Positions 1-6,321 of a stretch of 9,206 nt of DNA are shown here, piece after piece. A model generated the notes under the pieces. That model searched no databases. It was not told the DNA's origin and saw only the letters and a list, made by a program, of their open reading frames with translations. Position 1 is the first letter of the stretch; the number at the start of each line of letters is the position of its first letter. Position numbers and translations under genes: made by a program. The DNA comes from JACPYG01 sp964356545 (lineage in GTDB: Bacteria > Patescibacteriota > Minisyncoccia > Minisyncoccales > Staskawiczbacteraceae), in contig CAYHHX010000020.1 of NCBI GenBank assembly GCA_964356545.1, forward strand, positions 1 to 9,206. The letters are read 5' to 3'.

Positions 1-351
1 ATGGGTAGGGCTGCAAGGCACCCTTTGGGCCACATAATTTTATATGCCGACAAAACCACAGAATCCATGAGGATAGCCATTAACGAAATAAATAGAAGAA
101 GAAAAATACAAGAAAATTATAATAAAAAATACAATATAAAACCAGAGGCAATTATTAAAGATATAAGAGATTGGGGGTTTTCTAAAAAAGAAGATATTGA
201 TTCGGAATTCTTACTAATTCATGACAAAAAATTATTGAACAAAGAAATGAAAAATGCCGCCCAAAATCTGGATTTTGAAAGAGCGGCCGAAATACGAGAT
301 ATAATAGATAGGCTGGTCAAAAACAAGGGTGGGCTTGACAAGGCTCTGTAA
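1..351 (+). CDS. uvrB: UvrB, excinuclease ABC subunit B (3' end only)
   Basis: This is the last 116 residues of UvrB, the damage-verifying helicase subunit of the UvrABC nucleotide excision repair nuclease, which works on DNA in the cytoplasm. The frame enters from the left edge, so the Met at position 1 is internal: it sits in helicase motif VI (MGRAAR, usually IGRAAR), followed by the family-typical HIILYADK, the NRRRKIQ segment and NIKPEAIIK. The C-terminal UVR motif (residues about 79-113, with NKEMKNAAQNLDFERAAEIRD) is the UvrC-binding coiled-coil hairpin and is intact. Full UvrB proteins are about 660-670 residues, so roughly five sixths lies outside the window. The stop is TAA at 349-351. 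A strong promoter for the next gene overlaps the last codons. Family identity is very secure. Confidence 0.96.
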   Translation: MGRAARHPLGHIILYADKTTESMRIAINEINRRRKIQENYNKKYNIKPEAIIKDIRDWGFSKKEDIDSEFLLIHDKKLLNKEMKNAAQNLDFERAAEIRDIIDRLVKNKGGLDKAL

Positions 352-362
352 TATGATATAAT
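335..362 (+). promoter_or_regulatory. Perfect-consensus sigma70-type promoter for the 422-841 gene
   Basis: TTGACA at 335-340 and TATAAT at 357-362 are both exact consensus hexamers, 16 bp apart, and the -10 box is preceded by TG plus one base (extended -10). It overlaps the uvrB stop codon. Transcription would start near 369 and leave a leader of about 50 nt before the ATG at 422. A second TATAAT at 387-392 has no -35 at usable spacing. The match is seen directly; promoter activity is inferred. Confidence 0.75.
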
Positions 363-421
363 GAGGTATTGGTTAAAGCATGGTGCTATAATCAAAAGTT
401 CTTAAAAAAGGGTTAAAAAAA

Positions 422-841
422 ATGGGAAGCCTTGAAGTGACATTTGGTATTTTAATTGTACTGGCTGTTTTGTCTATTACCTATGGTTTTGCCATCGGTA
501 TTAGCACTAAATCATGGCACAGAGTGGTTCCGTTCGGATGTTGTGCATTGGCCCTTTTTTTTGCAAGCTTCATGATACTAAAGGGCATGATAGACAAACC
601 ATCTTCCCCCACTTCTAATGTTGGCCTGACGGCGGGAAAGGATTTCTGCCAAGTAATATTTGAAGAGAAAACCGCCAATGGGAAAACGGTAGTCATCATC
701 AAAGACAGCTCAGGGAATTTATATGTCTCTGAGTTTGACGAACCACTGGGAGTAAAAAAAATTCTGGTGGTAGAAAAGGAGCGATTTCAACCTCTCCTTA
801 CAGGAACACCGGACATTAAAGTTCAAACTCCCCAAGAGTAA
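422..841 (+). CDS. Small two-helix membrane protein of unknown function
   Basis: The product is a 139-residue protein that I do not recognise. Two hydrophobic segments, about residues 6-26 and 37-55, should span the membrane as a helical hairpin, placing both ends on the same side. The remaining C-terminal 80 residues form a soluble part with a beta-rich look (KTVVIIKDSSGNLYVSEFDEP, a hydrophobic VKKILVVEKE strand) and a single Cys at 76. Start choice: ATG at 422 follows GGG at 410-412 with a 9-nt gap, a weak ribosome binding site. The gene is monocistronic, between a perfect-consensus promoter and a strong terminator, so it may be well expressed. By hand count it is 177 of 420 bases G+C (42%), clearly richer than the roughly 30% of neighbouring genes, which could mean recent transfer or expression-driven codon choice. 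Reality of the gene is likely; function unknown. Confidence 0.75.
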   Translation: MGSLEVTFGILIVLAVLSITYGFAIGISTKSWHRVVPFGCCALALFFASFMILKGMIDKPSSPTSNVGLTAGKDFCQVIFEEKTANGKTVVIIKDSSGNLYVSEFDEPLGVKKILVVEKERFQPLLTGTPDIKVQTPQE

Positions 842-858
842 ACTGGAGGAACAAACAA

Positions 859-917
859 AGAGGCATAGTCAGTAAAGCTGACCATGCCTCTCTTTCTTTA
901 TTTATTTATTTATTTTT
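859..917 (+). terminator. Intrinsic terminator after the 422-841 gene
   Basis: The arms 859-872 and 878-891 pair as an 8-bp plus a 5-bp helix separated by one A/C mismatch, around a 5-nt loop (TAAAG). They are followed by a T-rich tail that includes four TTTA units (897-912) and a run of Ts up to 919, reaching the stop codon of the convergent gene. On the minus strand the hairpin is followed by TTTGTTTGTT, so it could also stop, less efficiently, transcripts of the 918-2570 gene. Confidence 0.85.
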
Positions 918-2570
918 TTACTTCTCTGCCTTCTTTCTTAAAACAGAATCTATGTTATTTAAAAACACTACTTCTCTTAAGGTAAGAACTTTTCCTTGTT
1001 TTATTTTTTTCTTTAACTGATTTATTCTTTCTTTTATTTTTTTTGCCTCCTCTTGTTTTTTTCCTTCATAAGAATCAACTTTTTTTATCAATTTTTCAAT
1101 ATCGCTAATATTTTCAAATCGTTTTAAATTTTCTGCAATTTCAAGCGAACTATTTGTTACTGGCTCTGCCTCGCCCAGCTCGCCCGTAGGACTACGCCCG
1201 AGGGTTTGGCTACGGTCAAGTGGTTTTACATTCACCTCTTTTTCTTTCTTAAATTCTGTGGCTGTTTCTTGTGTTATTTCCCTAATATGTCTCTGCCTTC
1301 TTTCTTTCAATCTATTTTGCTTTTCTCTAATTTCTATTTTTATTTCCCCTTCTGCCACCTCTGCTATTCTTTTTTTAGCTTCAACCTCCCTAGTTATTAA
1401 ACCATCTTTTGTAAGCACTAAAGGACCCCTTTTATCTAATGCACTGTTATTTAATGGTGGTATTGTTATTTCATCTCCAAACATTCTTTCCCAAAATCCT
1501 CTTTTTTTAATATCTTCCGCTTTTAACCCCTCTCCCATTAACTTATAAAATAAATCTTCAGAGATAGTAATGCCATTTTTACCCTCTGATAGCTTTTGTC
1601 TTTTCCTGTCTAGCTCTACGGCAAATTTGATTCTGGCTGAATTAATATTTTCTTGGTTATTTTTATCTTCTTCTTTGCCAAAATAATCTTTTTTTTCTTT
1701 ATCAGAAAGCATATCCCAGCGCCACCTAATAATCGCTGACCTTTCTCTTTGTCGTATTCCATCTTGCATTCCTGTTGTTTTTATTTTTATATATTCTTCT
1801 GGCATCATAATTTTATAACCTTCGCTTTCGGCTTCAATTTTTGCTTTTCCCCATGCTATCTCTTCTAAGCTTTCACCTGTAGCCACTTCAAAAACTTCTT
1901 TTACTTTACTGTAAGGATATTTTTCTGATTCTTTGTTACTTGCTTTTATGGCTTCTACTAAATTAATCAACTCATCTTTTGCGTTTCTAATTTGAGCTTC
2001 TTTTGTTGCTTTTTCTTCTTGCGCTTTTTTTATTTTTTCTATTTCTGCTAATTTTTCTTCTGCTGTTGGTTCTTTCTTTTCTGTGTCCCCTAAATCTTCC
2101 TTTTCTAATCCTGGTTTTATTTCTTTTGCTCCCGTTTTATTTTCGCTTTCTTTTTTTGTTTCTTTTTTTTCTACAATTGGAATTGATTTATCTATTACTT
2201 CTGCTGTATAAAATCGTTGCGTATTTTCTGCGCCAACAACTACTGATGATTTTTCTGATGACTTATTATTATCTTTTTGTAATTCTTCTTTTTCTGCTTT
2301 TTTTGTTTCTTGGTTTTCTAAAGTCGGCATTGATTTATCTACTGTTATTGATGACTTATCTTTACCGTAAACCTCTTCCAAATACTTTTTAGCCGCATCT
2401 ATATCCAGCTCCACGTCTGTTGGGCTCTTTTCTGGTTCTGGTATTGGTTGTTGTTCTGGATTTTTTGATTTACGCAAGTTTTCAAGATACTCTCTAGCTT
2501 CAGTTGCTATTTGTTTAATTACTGGACTTACATCTGGTTTATTTTCTTTTGATTCTGAATTTGTTGGCAT
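918..2570 (-). CDS. Lys/Glu-rich coiled-coil-type protein of unknown function
   Basis: The product is a 550-residue, highly charged protein I do not recognise. The N-terminal 200 residues are low-complexity and probably disordered or coiled coil, and hold a diverged internal repeat (VDKSMPTLENQETKK at 77-91 and IDKSIPIVEKKETKK at 126-140). Residues about 215-390 look like the folded core, with aromatic patches such as RWRWDML (282-288) and GFWERMFGD (358-366). The C-terminal part (395-445 and 480-525) again predicts long charged helices. No signal peptide or membrane segment is visible, so it should be cytoplasmic. A GC-rich insertion at residues about 447-470 breaks the composition. Start: ATG at 2570 lies about 35-40 nt below a good minus-strand promoter, with no Shine-Dalgarno site. 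It is the only gene of its transcript. The long open frame and the promoter make it real; function is unknown, and a structural or DNA-associated role would be a guess. Confidence 0.72.
   Translation of the reverse strand: MPTNSESKENKPDVSPVIKQIATEAREYLENLRKSKNPEQQPIPEPEKSPTDVELDIDAAKKYLEEVYGKDKSSITVDKSMPTLENQETKKAEKEELQKDNNKSSEKSSVVVGAENTQRFYTAEVIDKSIPIVEKKETKKESENKTGAKEIKPGLEKEDLGDTEKKEPTAEEKLAEIEKIKKAQEEKATKEAQIRNAKDELINLVEAIKASNKESEKYPYSKVKEVFEVATGESLEEIAWGKAKIEAESEGYKIMMPEEYIKIKTTGMQDGIRQRERSAIIRWRWDMLSDKEKKDYFGKEEDKNNQENINSARIKFAVELDRKRQKLSEGKNGITISEDLFYKLMGEGLKAEDIKKRGFWERMFGDEITIPPLNNSALDKRGPLVLTKDGLITREVEAKKRIAEVAEGEIKIEIREKQNRLKERRQRHIREITQETATEFKKEKEVNVKPLDRSQTLGRSPTGELGEAEPVTNSSLEIAENLKRFENISDIEKLIKKVDSYEGKKQEEAKKIKERINQLKKKIKQGKVLTLREVVFLNNIDSVLRKKAEK
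1161..1220. repeat. GC-rich palindromic insertion in the 550-residue gene
   Basis: By hand count this 60-bp stretch has 40 G+C (67%), while the 60 bp before it have 11 (18%). Its core at 1179-1202 is an imperfect palindrome: CTCG pairs with CGAG, a CC/CC internal loop follows, then CGTAG pairs with CTACG across GA. It is in frame and encodes LGRSPTGE (residues 457-464) on the minus strand. Sharp composition limits and palindromy suggest a mobile short repeat that inserted without breaking the frame. Confidence 0.6.
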
Positions 2571-2609
2571 TTTTTAAAAATTAATATAATAATAATTTAA
2601 TCTTTGTTA

Positions 2610-2638
2610 ATTCTAACATCTGCTAAATAAGCAGTCAA
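2610..2638 (-). promoter_or_regulatory. Promoter for the 550-residue gene
   Basis: Read on the minus strand, TTGACT (2638-2633) and TAGAAT (2615-2610) are separated by 17 bp, and TG plus one base precedes the -10 box. Each hexamer matches consensus at five of six positions. Transcription would start near 2603, giving a 30-35 nt AT-rich leader without a Shine-Dalgarno site before the ATG at 2570. The same DNA (2620-2634) can form a 5-bp hairpin, CTGCT/AGCAG. Confidence 0.65.
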
Positions 2639-2652
2639 ACTATTTACAAATT

Positions 2653-2670
2653 CCTTATTATTTGATAAGG
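2653..2670 (+). promoter_or_regulatory. Small hairpin covering the rpsT ribosome binding site
   Basis: CCTTAT (2653-2658) and ATAAGG (2665-2670) can pair around a 6-nt loop. The AAGG of the second arm is the only Shine-Dalgarno-like site for rpsT, 10 nt before its ATG, so the fold would hide it. Ribosomal protein S20 represses its own translation in E. coli; a similar control here is only inferred, and a 6-bp AT-rich hairpin can arise by chance. Confidence 0.3.
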
Positions 2671-2680
2671 TGTTTATATT

Positions 2681-2947
2681 ATGGCTATAACAAAATCGGC
2701 CAAAAAATCTATTCGCCAAACCAAAAGGCGAAAGGCCCAAAATCTTGTTTATAAAAATAAAATTAAAAATCTTATCAAAGAGATGGGAGTTTTGATTTCA
2801 CAAAAAAAAGCAAACGAAGCAAAAAAGTTATTGTCGGCTATCTACGAGGCGTTAGATAAAGCGGCAAAAGCGGGAGTTATTAAAAAAAATACTGCCTCAA
2901 GAAAAAAGTCTAGAATATCAAAATCAATTAATAGGCTTATTGCTTAA
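2681..2947 (+). CDS. rpsT: 30S ribosomal protein S20
   Basis: The 88-residue product has the full length of ribosomal protein S20, a three-helix protein that binds 16S rRNA in the body of the small subunit. Family marks are the N-terminal ITKSAKKSIRQTKRRKAQN and the C-terminal DKAAKAGVIKKNTASRKKSR, both rich in Lys and Arg that contact RNA. ATG at 2681 is the only sensible start, and AAGG at 2667-2670 is a weak ribosome binding site that may be folded into a small hairpin. No strong promoter is obvious in the 110 bp upstream; a TATTAT at 2656-2661 is the best -10 candidate. The gene is monocistronic, divergent from the 550-residue gene, and its stop codon lies one base from the stop of the convergent holA, leaving no room for a private terminator. 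Confidence 0.97.
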   Translation: MAITKSAKKSIRQTKRRKAQNLVYKNKIKNLIKEMGVLISQKKANEAKKLLSAIYEALDKAAKAGVIKKNTASRKKSRISKSINRLIA

Positions 2948-2948
2948 A

Positions 2949-3884
2949 TTACATCTCAGCAACTAATAGGTCTAAAGCGGTTTCAGCATCTATTCTCCCT
3001 GTTTTAATATTTAAATCTACTTGAAAAATTTTCTGGTAGATTTTTTTTAACTCTAAAAATGTGAATTGTCTGCACAAATAATATGTTTTGCTAACTACGA
3101 ATGGCGCCAATCCACTTTTTTTTTGAATTGCCGCATAGGGCAAACCCTTATCAGTCATTTCTTTTATTATTAAAAGATTCCTGAATTGATAAGCTATCAT
3201 TGAAAGCAAATACAAAGAATTATCTCCATTGTCTAGATGTTTATGTAAAAAATAAAATGCTTGCTTTTTATTTTTTTGAGATATTGCATCTATAGTTTTA
3301 AATATATCATTTTCTATTTTAGGCCTAACTTGTAAAATAATATCCTCTTTTTTTATTAATTCGCCTGGCTTAAAGTTTACTAATTTTTTAATTTCATTTA
3401 CTAATTGCCAAAGGTCGTTCCCTGCATACGACAAAAGCATGGCTTCTGCCATAGGGTCAATTTTTAATTTGTACTTTTTTGATTCTTCTAGAAACCACGT
3501 CTTTAAACCTCTGCCGTCTAAAAAACTAAACTCCTGACATTTGGCATCTTTGATTAAAGTCTTAAAAAGTTTAGTTCTCTGGTCAACCGCATCTTTTTCA
3601 AAAACAACAATAATATCTTTTGAACTTTTAAAGGTTTTTACTTCTTTTAAAAAATCTTCTCCAAACTTTTGATTTAAAAAAATGTCTTTTAAAATTATGA
3701 GCTTTTTTTCATTAAACATTGAAGCTATCTTAAAATTATCAAAAAGATCCTTAAAGTTTTTTTCCTTAGTATTTATTTGAATTAAACTAAGTCCACTTTT
3801 ATGAAGTGACTTATACTGACCTATTATTTCCTGTAATTTTTCTTTTGCCCTATAACTATCTTGACCGTAAATAAAATAAATCAT
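2949..3884 (-). CDS. holA: DNA polymerase III delta subunit (clamp loader)
   Basis: The product, 311 residues from the preferred start, is the delta subunit that opens the beta sliding clamp within the clamp-loader complex. It shows the typical N-terminus MIYFIYGQDSYRAKEKL, the IILKD and DIIVVFEKDAVDQRTKLFKTL segments of the ATPase-like fold (which lacks a working P-loop in delta), the YAGNDLWQLVNEIKKL helix of the lid region and a helical C-terminal collar domain with FRNLLIIKEM. Start: the ATG at 3884 overlaps the TGA of mutM (ATGA), a classic translational-coupling arrangement, and matches the family N-terminus; a longer in-frame start at 3896 would add only MSNT. It is the last gene of the tsaE-to-holA cluster and ends one base from rpsT. 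Sequence is very divergent across this family, but the layout fits well. Confidence 0.93.
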   Translation of the reverse strand: MIYFIYGQDSYRAKEKLQEIIGQYKSLHKSGLSLIQINTKEKNFKDLFDNFKIASMFNEKKLIILKDIFLNQKFGEDFLKEVKTFKSSKDIIVVFEKDAVDQRTKLFKTLIKDAKCQEFSFLDGRGLKTWFLEESKKYKLKIDPMAEAMLLSYAGNDLWQLVNEIKKLVNFKPGELIKKEDIILQVRPKIENDIFKTIDAISQKNKKQAFYFLHKHLDNGDNSLYLLSMIAYQFRNLLIIKEMTDKGLPYAAIQKKSGLAPFVVSKTYYLCRQFTFLELKKIYQKIFQVDLNIKTGRIDAETALDLLVAEM

Positions 3885-4756
3885 AGTGTTTGACAATTAG
3901 AGCAGAAAAAGGCACTTCTGCCACCGAATTTTAAACGACTAATTAACATACCGCACCGAGAGCACTTTTCTTTTTCTCTTTTATAAACTTTTCTTTCGTC
4001 GTCAAAGTGTCCTTTTTTACCTTCTACATTTCTGTAGTCAGAAAAACTTTCTCCTCCCAACCTTACACCCGCTAATAAAACTTTTTTTACCGATTTATAT
4101 AACAACTTCAACTCTTTTAAATTTAATATAGAAACATTTTTTTGAGGATTAATTTTTGCCCACCACAAAGCTTCGTTTGAATAAATATTTCCTATACCAG
4201 CAATCACCTCTGGATTCATTAAAACCTGTTTTATCTTTCCCTTTTTGCCTTGTAGTGTTTTTTCAAACTCTTTGAAAGTAAAACTCTTTTCTAATGGCTC
4301 AGGTCCTAATTTATTAAATTCTTTTGAACTTAATAAATCTTTTGTTTTCCATAATTCTATTTTGGCAAACTTTCTAACATCAGACAGCGCTAACATTTTT
4401 CCATTATCTAAAAAAAAGATGACATGTAAAAATGTATTTATTTTTTCTTCTAAAGGTCCTTTTTTGATTGGTTGCCATTTATTATTTATTTTATTCCATT
4501 CTCCAACCATTAAGTGCCCTGTCATCTTTTGATGAATTAAAAGAGAATAGCCTTCTGATAAATCAAAAATTATATTTTTAGCTCTTCGCCATATTTTTAT
4601 AATTTTTTTATCTTTAATTTCTTTTTTAAAAACTTTAAAATCTTTCGGCTTTTTGATTGTTTTTTCCCAATCCGACCATACATCAACAAAGGTCCTTTTT
4701 AGGACCTTTAATCTTAACCCGCTTACGGTTGTTTGAACCTCTGGCAATTCTGGCAT
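3881..4756 (-). CDS. mutM: Formamidopyrimidine-DNA glycosylase (Fpg/MutM)
   Basis: This 291-residue protein removes 8-oxoguanine and formamidopyrimidine bases from DNA and cuts the strand by beta/delta elimination. All key parts are visible: the N-terminal MPELPEV, whose Pro2 (after Met removal) is the catalytic nucleophile and Glu3 its partner; Lys60 in RRAKNI, matching E. coli Lys57; HQKMTGHL at 75-82; DVRKF at 126-130; the helix-two-turn-helix motif with GIGNIYSNEAL (187-197, Asn190 contacting DNA phosphate); and a C-terminal zinc finger with Cys265, 268, 285 and 288 and the DNA-binding Arg280. Length is slightly above the usual 270 because of Lys-rich loops. It starts 20 bp after the HAMP protein gene and overlaps holA by 4 bp, so it is part of the minus-strand operon. 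A 9-bp perfect hairpin lies in codons 16-23. Confidence 0.97.
   Translation of the reverse strand: MPELPEVQTTVSGLRLKVLKRTFVDVWSDWEKTIKKPKDFKVFKKEIKDKKIIKIWRRAKNIIFDLSEGYSLLIHQKMTGHLMVGEWNKINNKWQPIKKGPLEEKINTFLHVIFFLDNGKMLALSDVRKFAKIELWKTKDLLSSKEFNKLGPEPLEKSFTFKEFEKTLQGKKGKIKQVLMNPEVIAGIGNIYSNEALWWAKINPQKNVSILNLKELKLLYKSVKKVLLAGVRLGGESFSDYRNVEGKKGHFDDERKVYKREKEKCSRCGMLISRLKFGGRSAFFCSNCQTL
4688..4709. repeat. Perfect 9-bp inverted repeat inside mutM
   Basis: AAAGGTCCT (4688-4696) and its exact complement (4701-4709) flank TTTT. The hairpin falls in codons 16-23 of mutM, about 45-70 nt into the message. It could be a chance palindrome favoured by repeated Lys and Leu codons, a pause or weak stop for transcripts entering from upstream genes, or the core of a short repeat. 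No T-run follows it on the minus strand (TTTGTTG), so it is not a standard terminator. Confidence 0.45.
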
Positions 4757-4776
4757 ATAAATACTATAAAAATGTA

Positions 4777-5367
4777 TTACTTTTTCTTACTCAAAACTTT
4801 TTTCCCAACCTGGCATTGATTTAAAACTTCTTTTAAACCATCAAGTTCCTTTTTAAGCTGTGTTATTTCTACTTCTTTAGTTTTTGTTTTCTGTTGTATC
4901 ATTTCTGACTCATCGATTATTCTCTGAAGTTCGAATGTCCTGTTTTTAACTTTTTGTTCTAGAGCATTGATTATTTCTTCTAACACCTGAGTTCTCGCTT
5001 TTACCTTTATATCAACTGATTTTTCTATTGTTTCAATTTTAGAACGACTTTCTTGTAACTCATTAGCTATTTTATTAAAAACTTTAGCCAATTCGCCAAA
5101 CTCATCTTTAGTTTCTAAATAGGCCCTTGCTGTTAAATCTCCATCGCTTAAATCGGTTGCTCTTTTTAATAATTTTCTTACAGGCATAGCAAGTTTTTGG
5201 CCAGTGGCAAAACCAAACAAAAAAATATAAACAGCAGTCAAGGTAAAAATAATATAAAAACCTGTATTTAATCTTTCGTGATTTAACGCTATAAAAATCG
5301 TAATAATAAATATTCCTGCAATAATTATGGGTATTGCTATTTTTAATGAAATATTAGATATTTTCAT
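4777..5367 (-). CDS. Membrane HAMP-domain protein with coiled coil, no output domain
   Basis: This 196-residue protein has two transmembrane helices (about residues 8-28 and 36-57) joined by a loop of only some 8 residues, so there is no real extracellular sensor domain. A HAMP domain follows (about 57-108), recognised by the MPVRKLLKRA first helix with its Pro, the DLSDGDLTARA connector and KDEFGELAKVFNKIANEL second helix with the conserved Asp-Glu-x-Gly. Residues 108-185 form a long coiled coil with two related units, KVKARTQVLEEI (121-132) and KVKNRTFELQRI (139-150), like the signalling helix linkers of histidine kinases. The chain stops there with a Lys-rich tail; no kinase, cyclase or chemoreceptor tip is present. 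It starts 6 bp after the exonuclease gene and precedes mutM by 20 bp. The domain call is confident; the role is unknown, perhaps a scaffold or a partner of a separate kinase. Confidence 0.87.
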   Translation of the reverse strand: MKISNISLKIAIPIIIAGIFIITIFIALNHERLNTGFYIIFTLTAVYIFLFGFATGQKLAMPVRKLLKRATDLSDGDLTARAYLETKDEFGELAKVFNKIANELQESRSKIETIEKSVDIKVKARTQVLEEIINALEQKVKNRTFELQRIIDESEMIQQKTKTKEVEITQLKKELDGLKEVLNQCQVGKKVLSKKK

Positions 5368-5373
5368 ATAATT

Positions 5374-6273
5374 TTATTTGTGATTTAATAGTAGCGGTAA
5401 ACGATTGATAAGAGTGTTAAAATCAAAATCTATTAACTTTTTTTCGACCTCTTTTAAATCAAACTTGCCGAATTCACAATTTGAAAGCAAAAACTCTATA
5501 TCAACATCTTTTTTCATCTCAACTAATTCAAGAGACAAAAAAGCTGTTGTTTTATGAAGTGTTAAAAGATCTTTTATTCTTGGTTTAATATTTGCCATTC
5601 CTTGGCTAATTTCACTGTATAGATTTTTAATACTATCAAATTTTTGAATTAATTCGGCCGCTGTTTTTTTACCTATACCAGGCACTCCAGAAATATTATC
5701 AGCAGAATCTCCGGACAGCGCCTTAAAATCAATCATTTGAAGGGGCTTCACTCCAAATCTACTAATAATCTTGTCTTCATCATAAACAACCGTATCTTTT
5801 ATTCCTTTACCTAATGTATAAACCTTTGTAATTTTATCAACCAACTGAAGGTTATCAAGGTCTCCCGACAGTATATATATATCTAAATTGTCTGATTGGT
5901 TTTTTGCCGTTGTGGCGATTGTGGCAATTAAGTCATCTGCCTCAAACCCTTCTTTTGCAAAAAAAGGAATCTTCAACTTCTCTAAAACTTCTTTTATTTT
6001 TGGTAATTGTAATAATATTTCGTTTGGAGTTTTGGATCTGTGGGCTTTATACTCTTTAAATTTTTCGTGGCGAAAAGTAGGAGTTTTTGTATCAAAGCAA
6101 GCAACAATGTAATTAGCCTGTAAATCTTTTATGGCTTTAAACAAAATTAGTAGAAATCCATAAATTGCTCCTGTTTGCTCTCCCGATTTAGTTGTTAGCG
6201 GTGGAAGCGCGTGAAATGCGCGATGTAAAAGAGAATTAGAATCAATAATTATCAACCGCTTTTTATCTTCCAT
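5374..6273 (-). CDS. Stand-alone 5'-3' exonuclease (Pol I N-terminal domain family)
   Basis: This 299-residue protein matches the 5' nuclease/flap endonuclease domain of DNA polymerase I, which removes RNA primers and flaps during Okazaki fragment processing and repair. Visible metal-site and DNA-binding motifs, in order: IIIDSNSLLHRAFHAL with Asp11; FDTKTPTFRHEKFKEYKAHR with Asp61, Arg68 and Lys76; GFEADDLIAT with Glu111, Asp113 and Asp114; SGDLDNLQLV with Asp138 and Asp140; GDSADN with Asp189 and Asp192; and the helix-three-turn-helix GVPGIGKKTA (196-205). The chain ends right after this domain, with no polymerase or proofreading part, and no polymerase domain follows downstream. It is therefore an ExoIX-like or split-polA protein, and automatic pipelines may call it polA. 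It lies 42 bp after tsaE, where an internal promoter is possible, and 6 bp before the HAMP gene. Confidence 0.93.
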   Translation of the reverse strand: MEDKKRLIIIDSNSLLHRAFHALPPLTTKSGEQTGAIYGFLLILFKAIKDLQANYIVACFDTKTPTFRHEKFKEYKAHRSKTPNEILLQLPKIKEVLEKLKIPFFAKEGFEADDLIATIATTAKNQSDNLDIYILSGDLDNLQLVDKITKVYTLGKGIKDTVVYDEDKIISRFGVKPLQMIDFKALSGDSADNISGVPGIGKKTAAELIQKFDSIKNLYSEISQGMANIKPRIKDLLTLHKTTAFLSLELVEMKKDVDIEFLLSNCEFGKFDLKEVEKKLIDFDFNTLINRLPLLLNHK

Positions 6274-6292
6274 ATTATTATATAACAGTTTT

Positions 6293-6321
6293 ATTATATC
6301 ACTTTATTAAATTTGTTAAAA
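6293..6321 (-). promoter_or_regulatory. Possible internal promoter before the exonuclease gene
   Basis: The 42-bp gap between tsaE and the exonuclease gene carries, on the minus strand, an exact TATAAT (6298-6293) preceded by TGA (extended -10), with a poor -35 (TTTTAA, 6321-6316) 17 bp upstream. A second TATAAT lies at 6282-6277, too close to the ATG for a usual leader. In such AT-rich DNA the match is only suggestive. Confidence 0.35.

Noticed and set aside
1..3. ATG at position 1 as the start of a small protein
   Set aside because: The residues that follow are helicase motif VI of UvrB, so the Met is internal to a gene cut by the window edge.
897..912. Four tandem TTTA units as a phase-variation repeat
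   Set aside because: They lie in the terminator tail outside any coding frame, and so short a repeat is expected in AT-rich DNA.
1990..2180. Long pyrimidine-rich tract on the plus strand as a possible triplex or regulatory element
   Set aside because: It follows directly from the Lys/Glu codons of the minus-strand gene and needs no separate explanation.
2003..2392. 129-codon plus-strand frame made almost only of Leu, Phe and Tyr
   Set aside because: It is the shadow of the Lys/Glu-rich minus-strand gene: antisense of AAA, GAA and GAG codons reads as hydrophobic residues, imitating a membrane protein.
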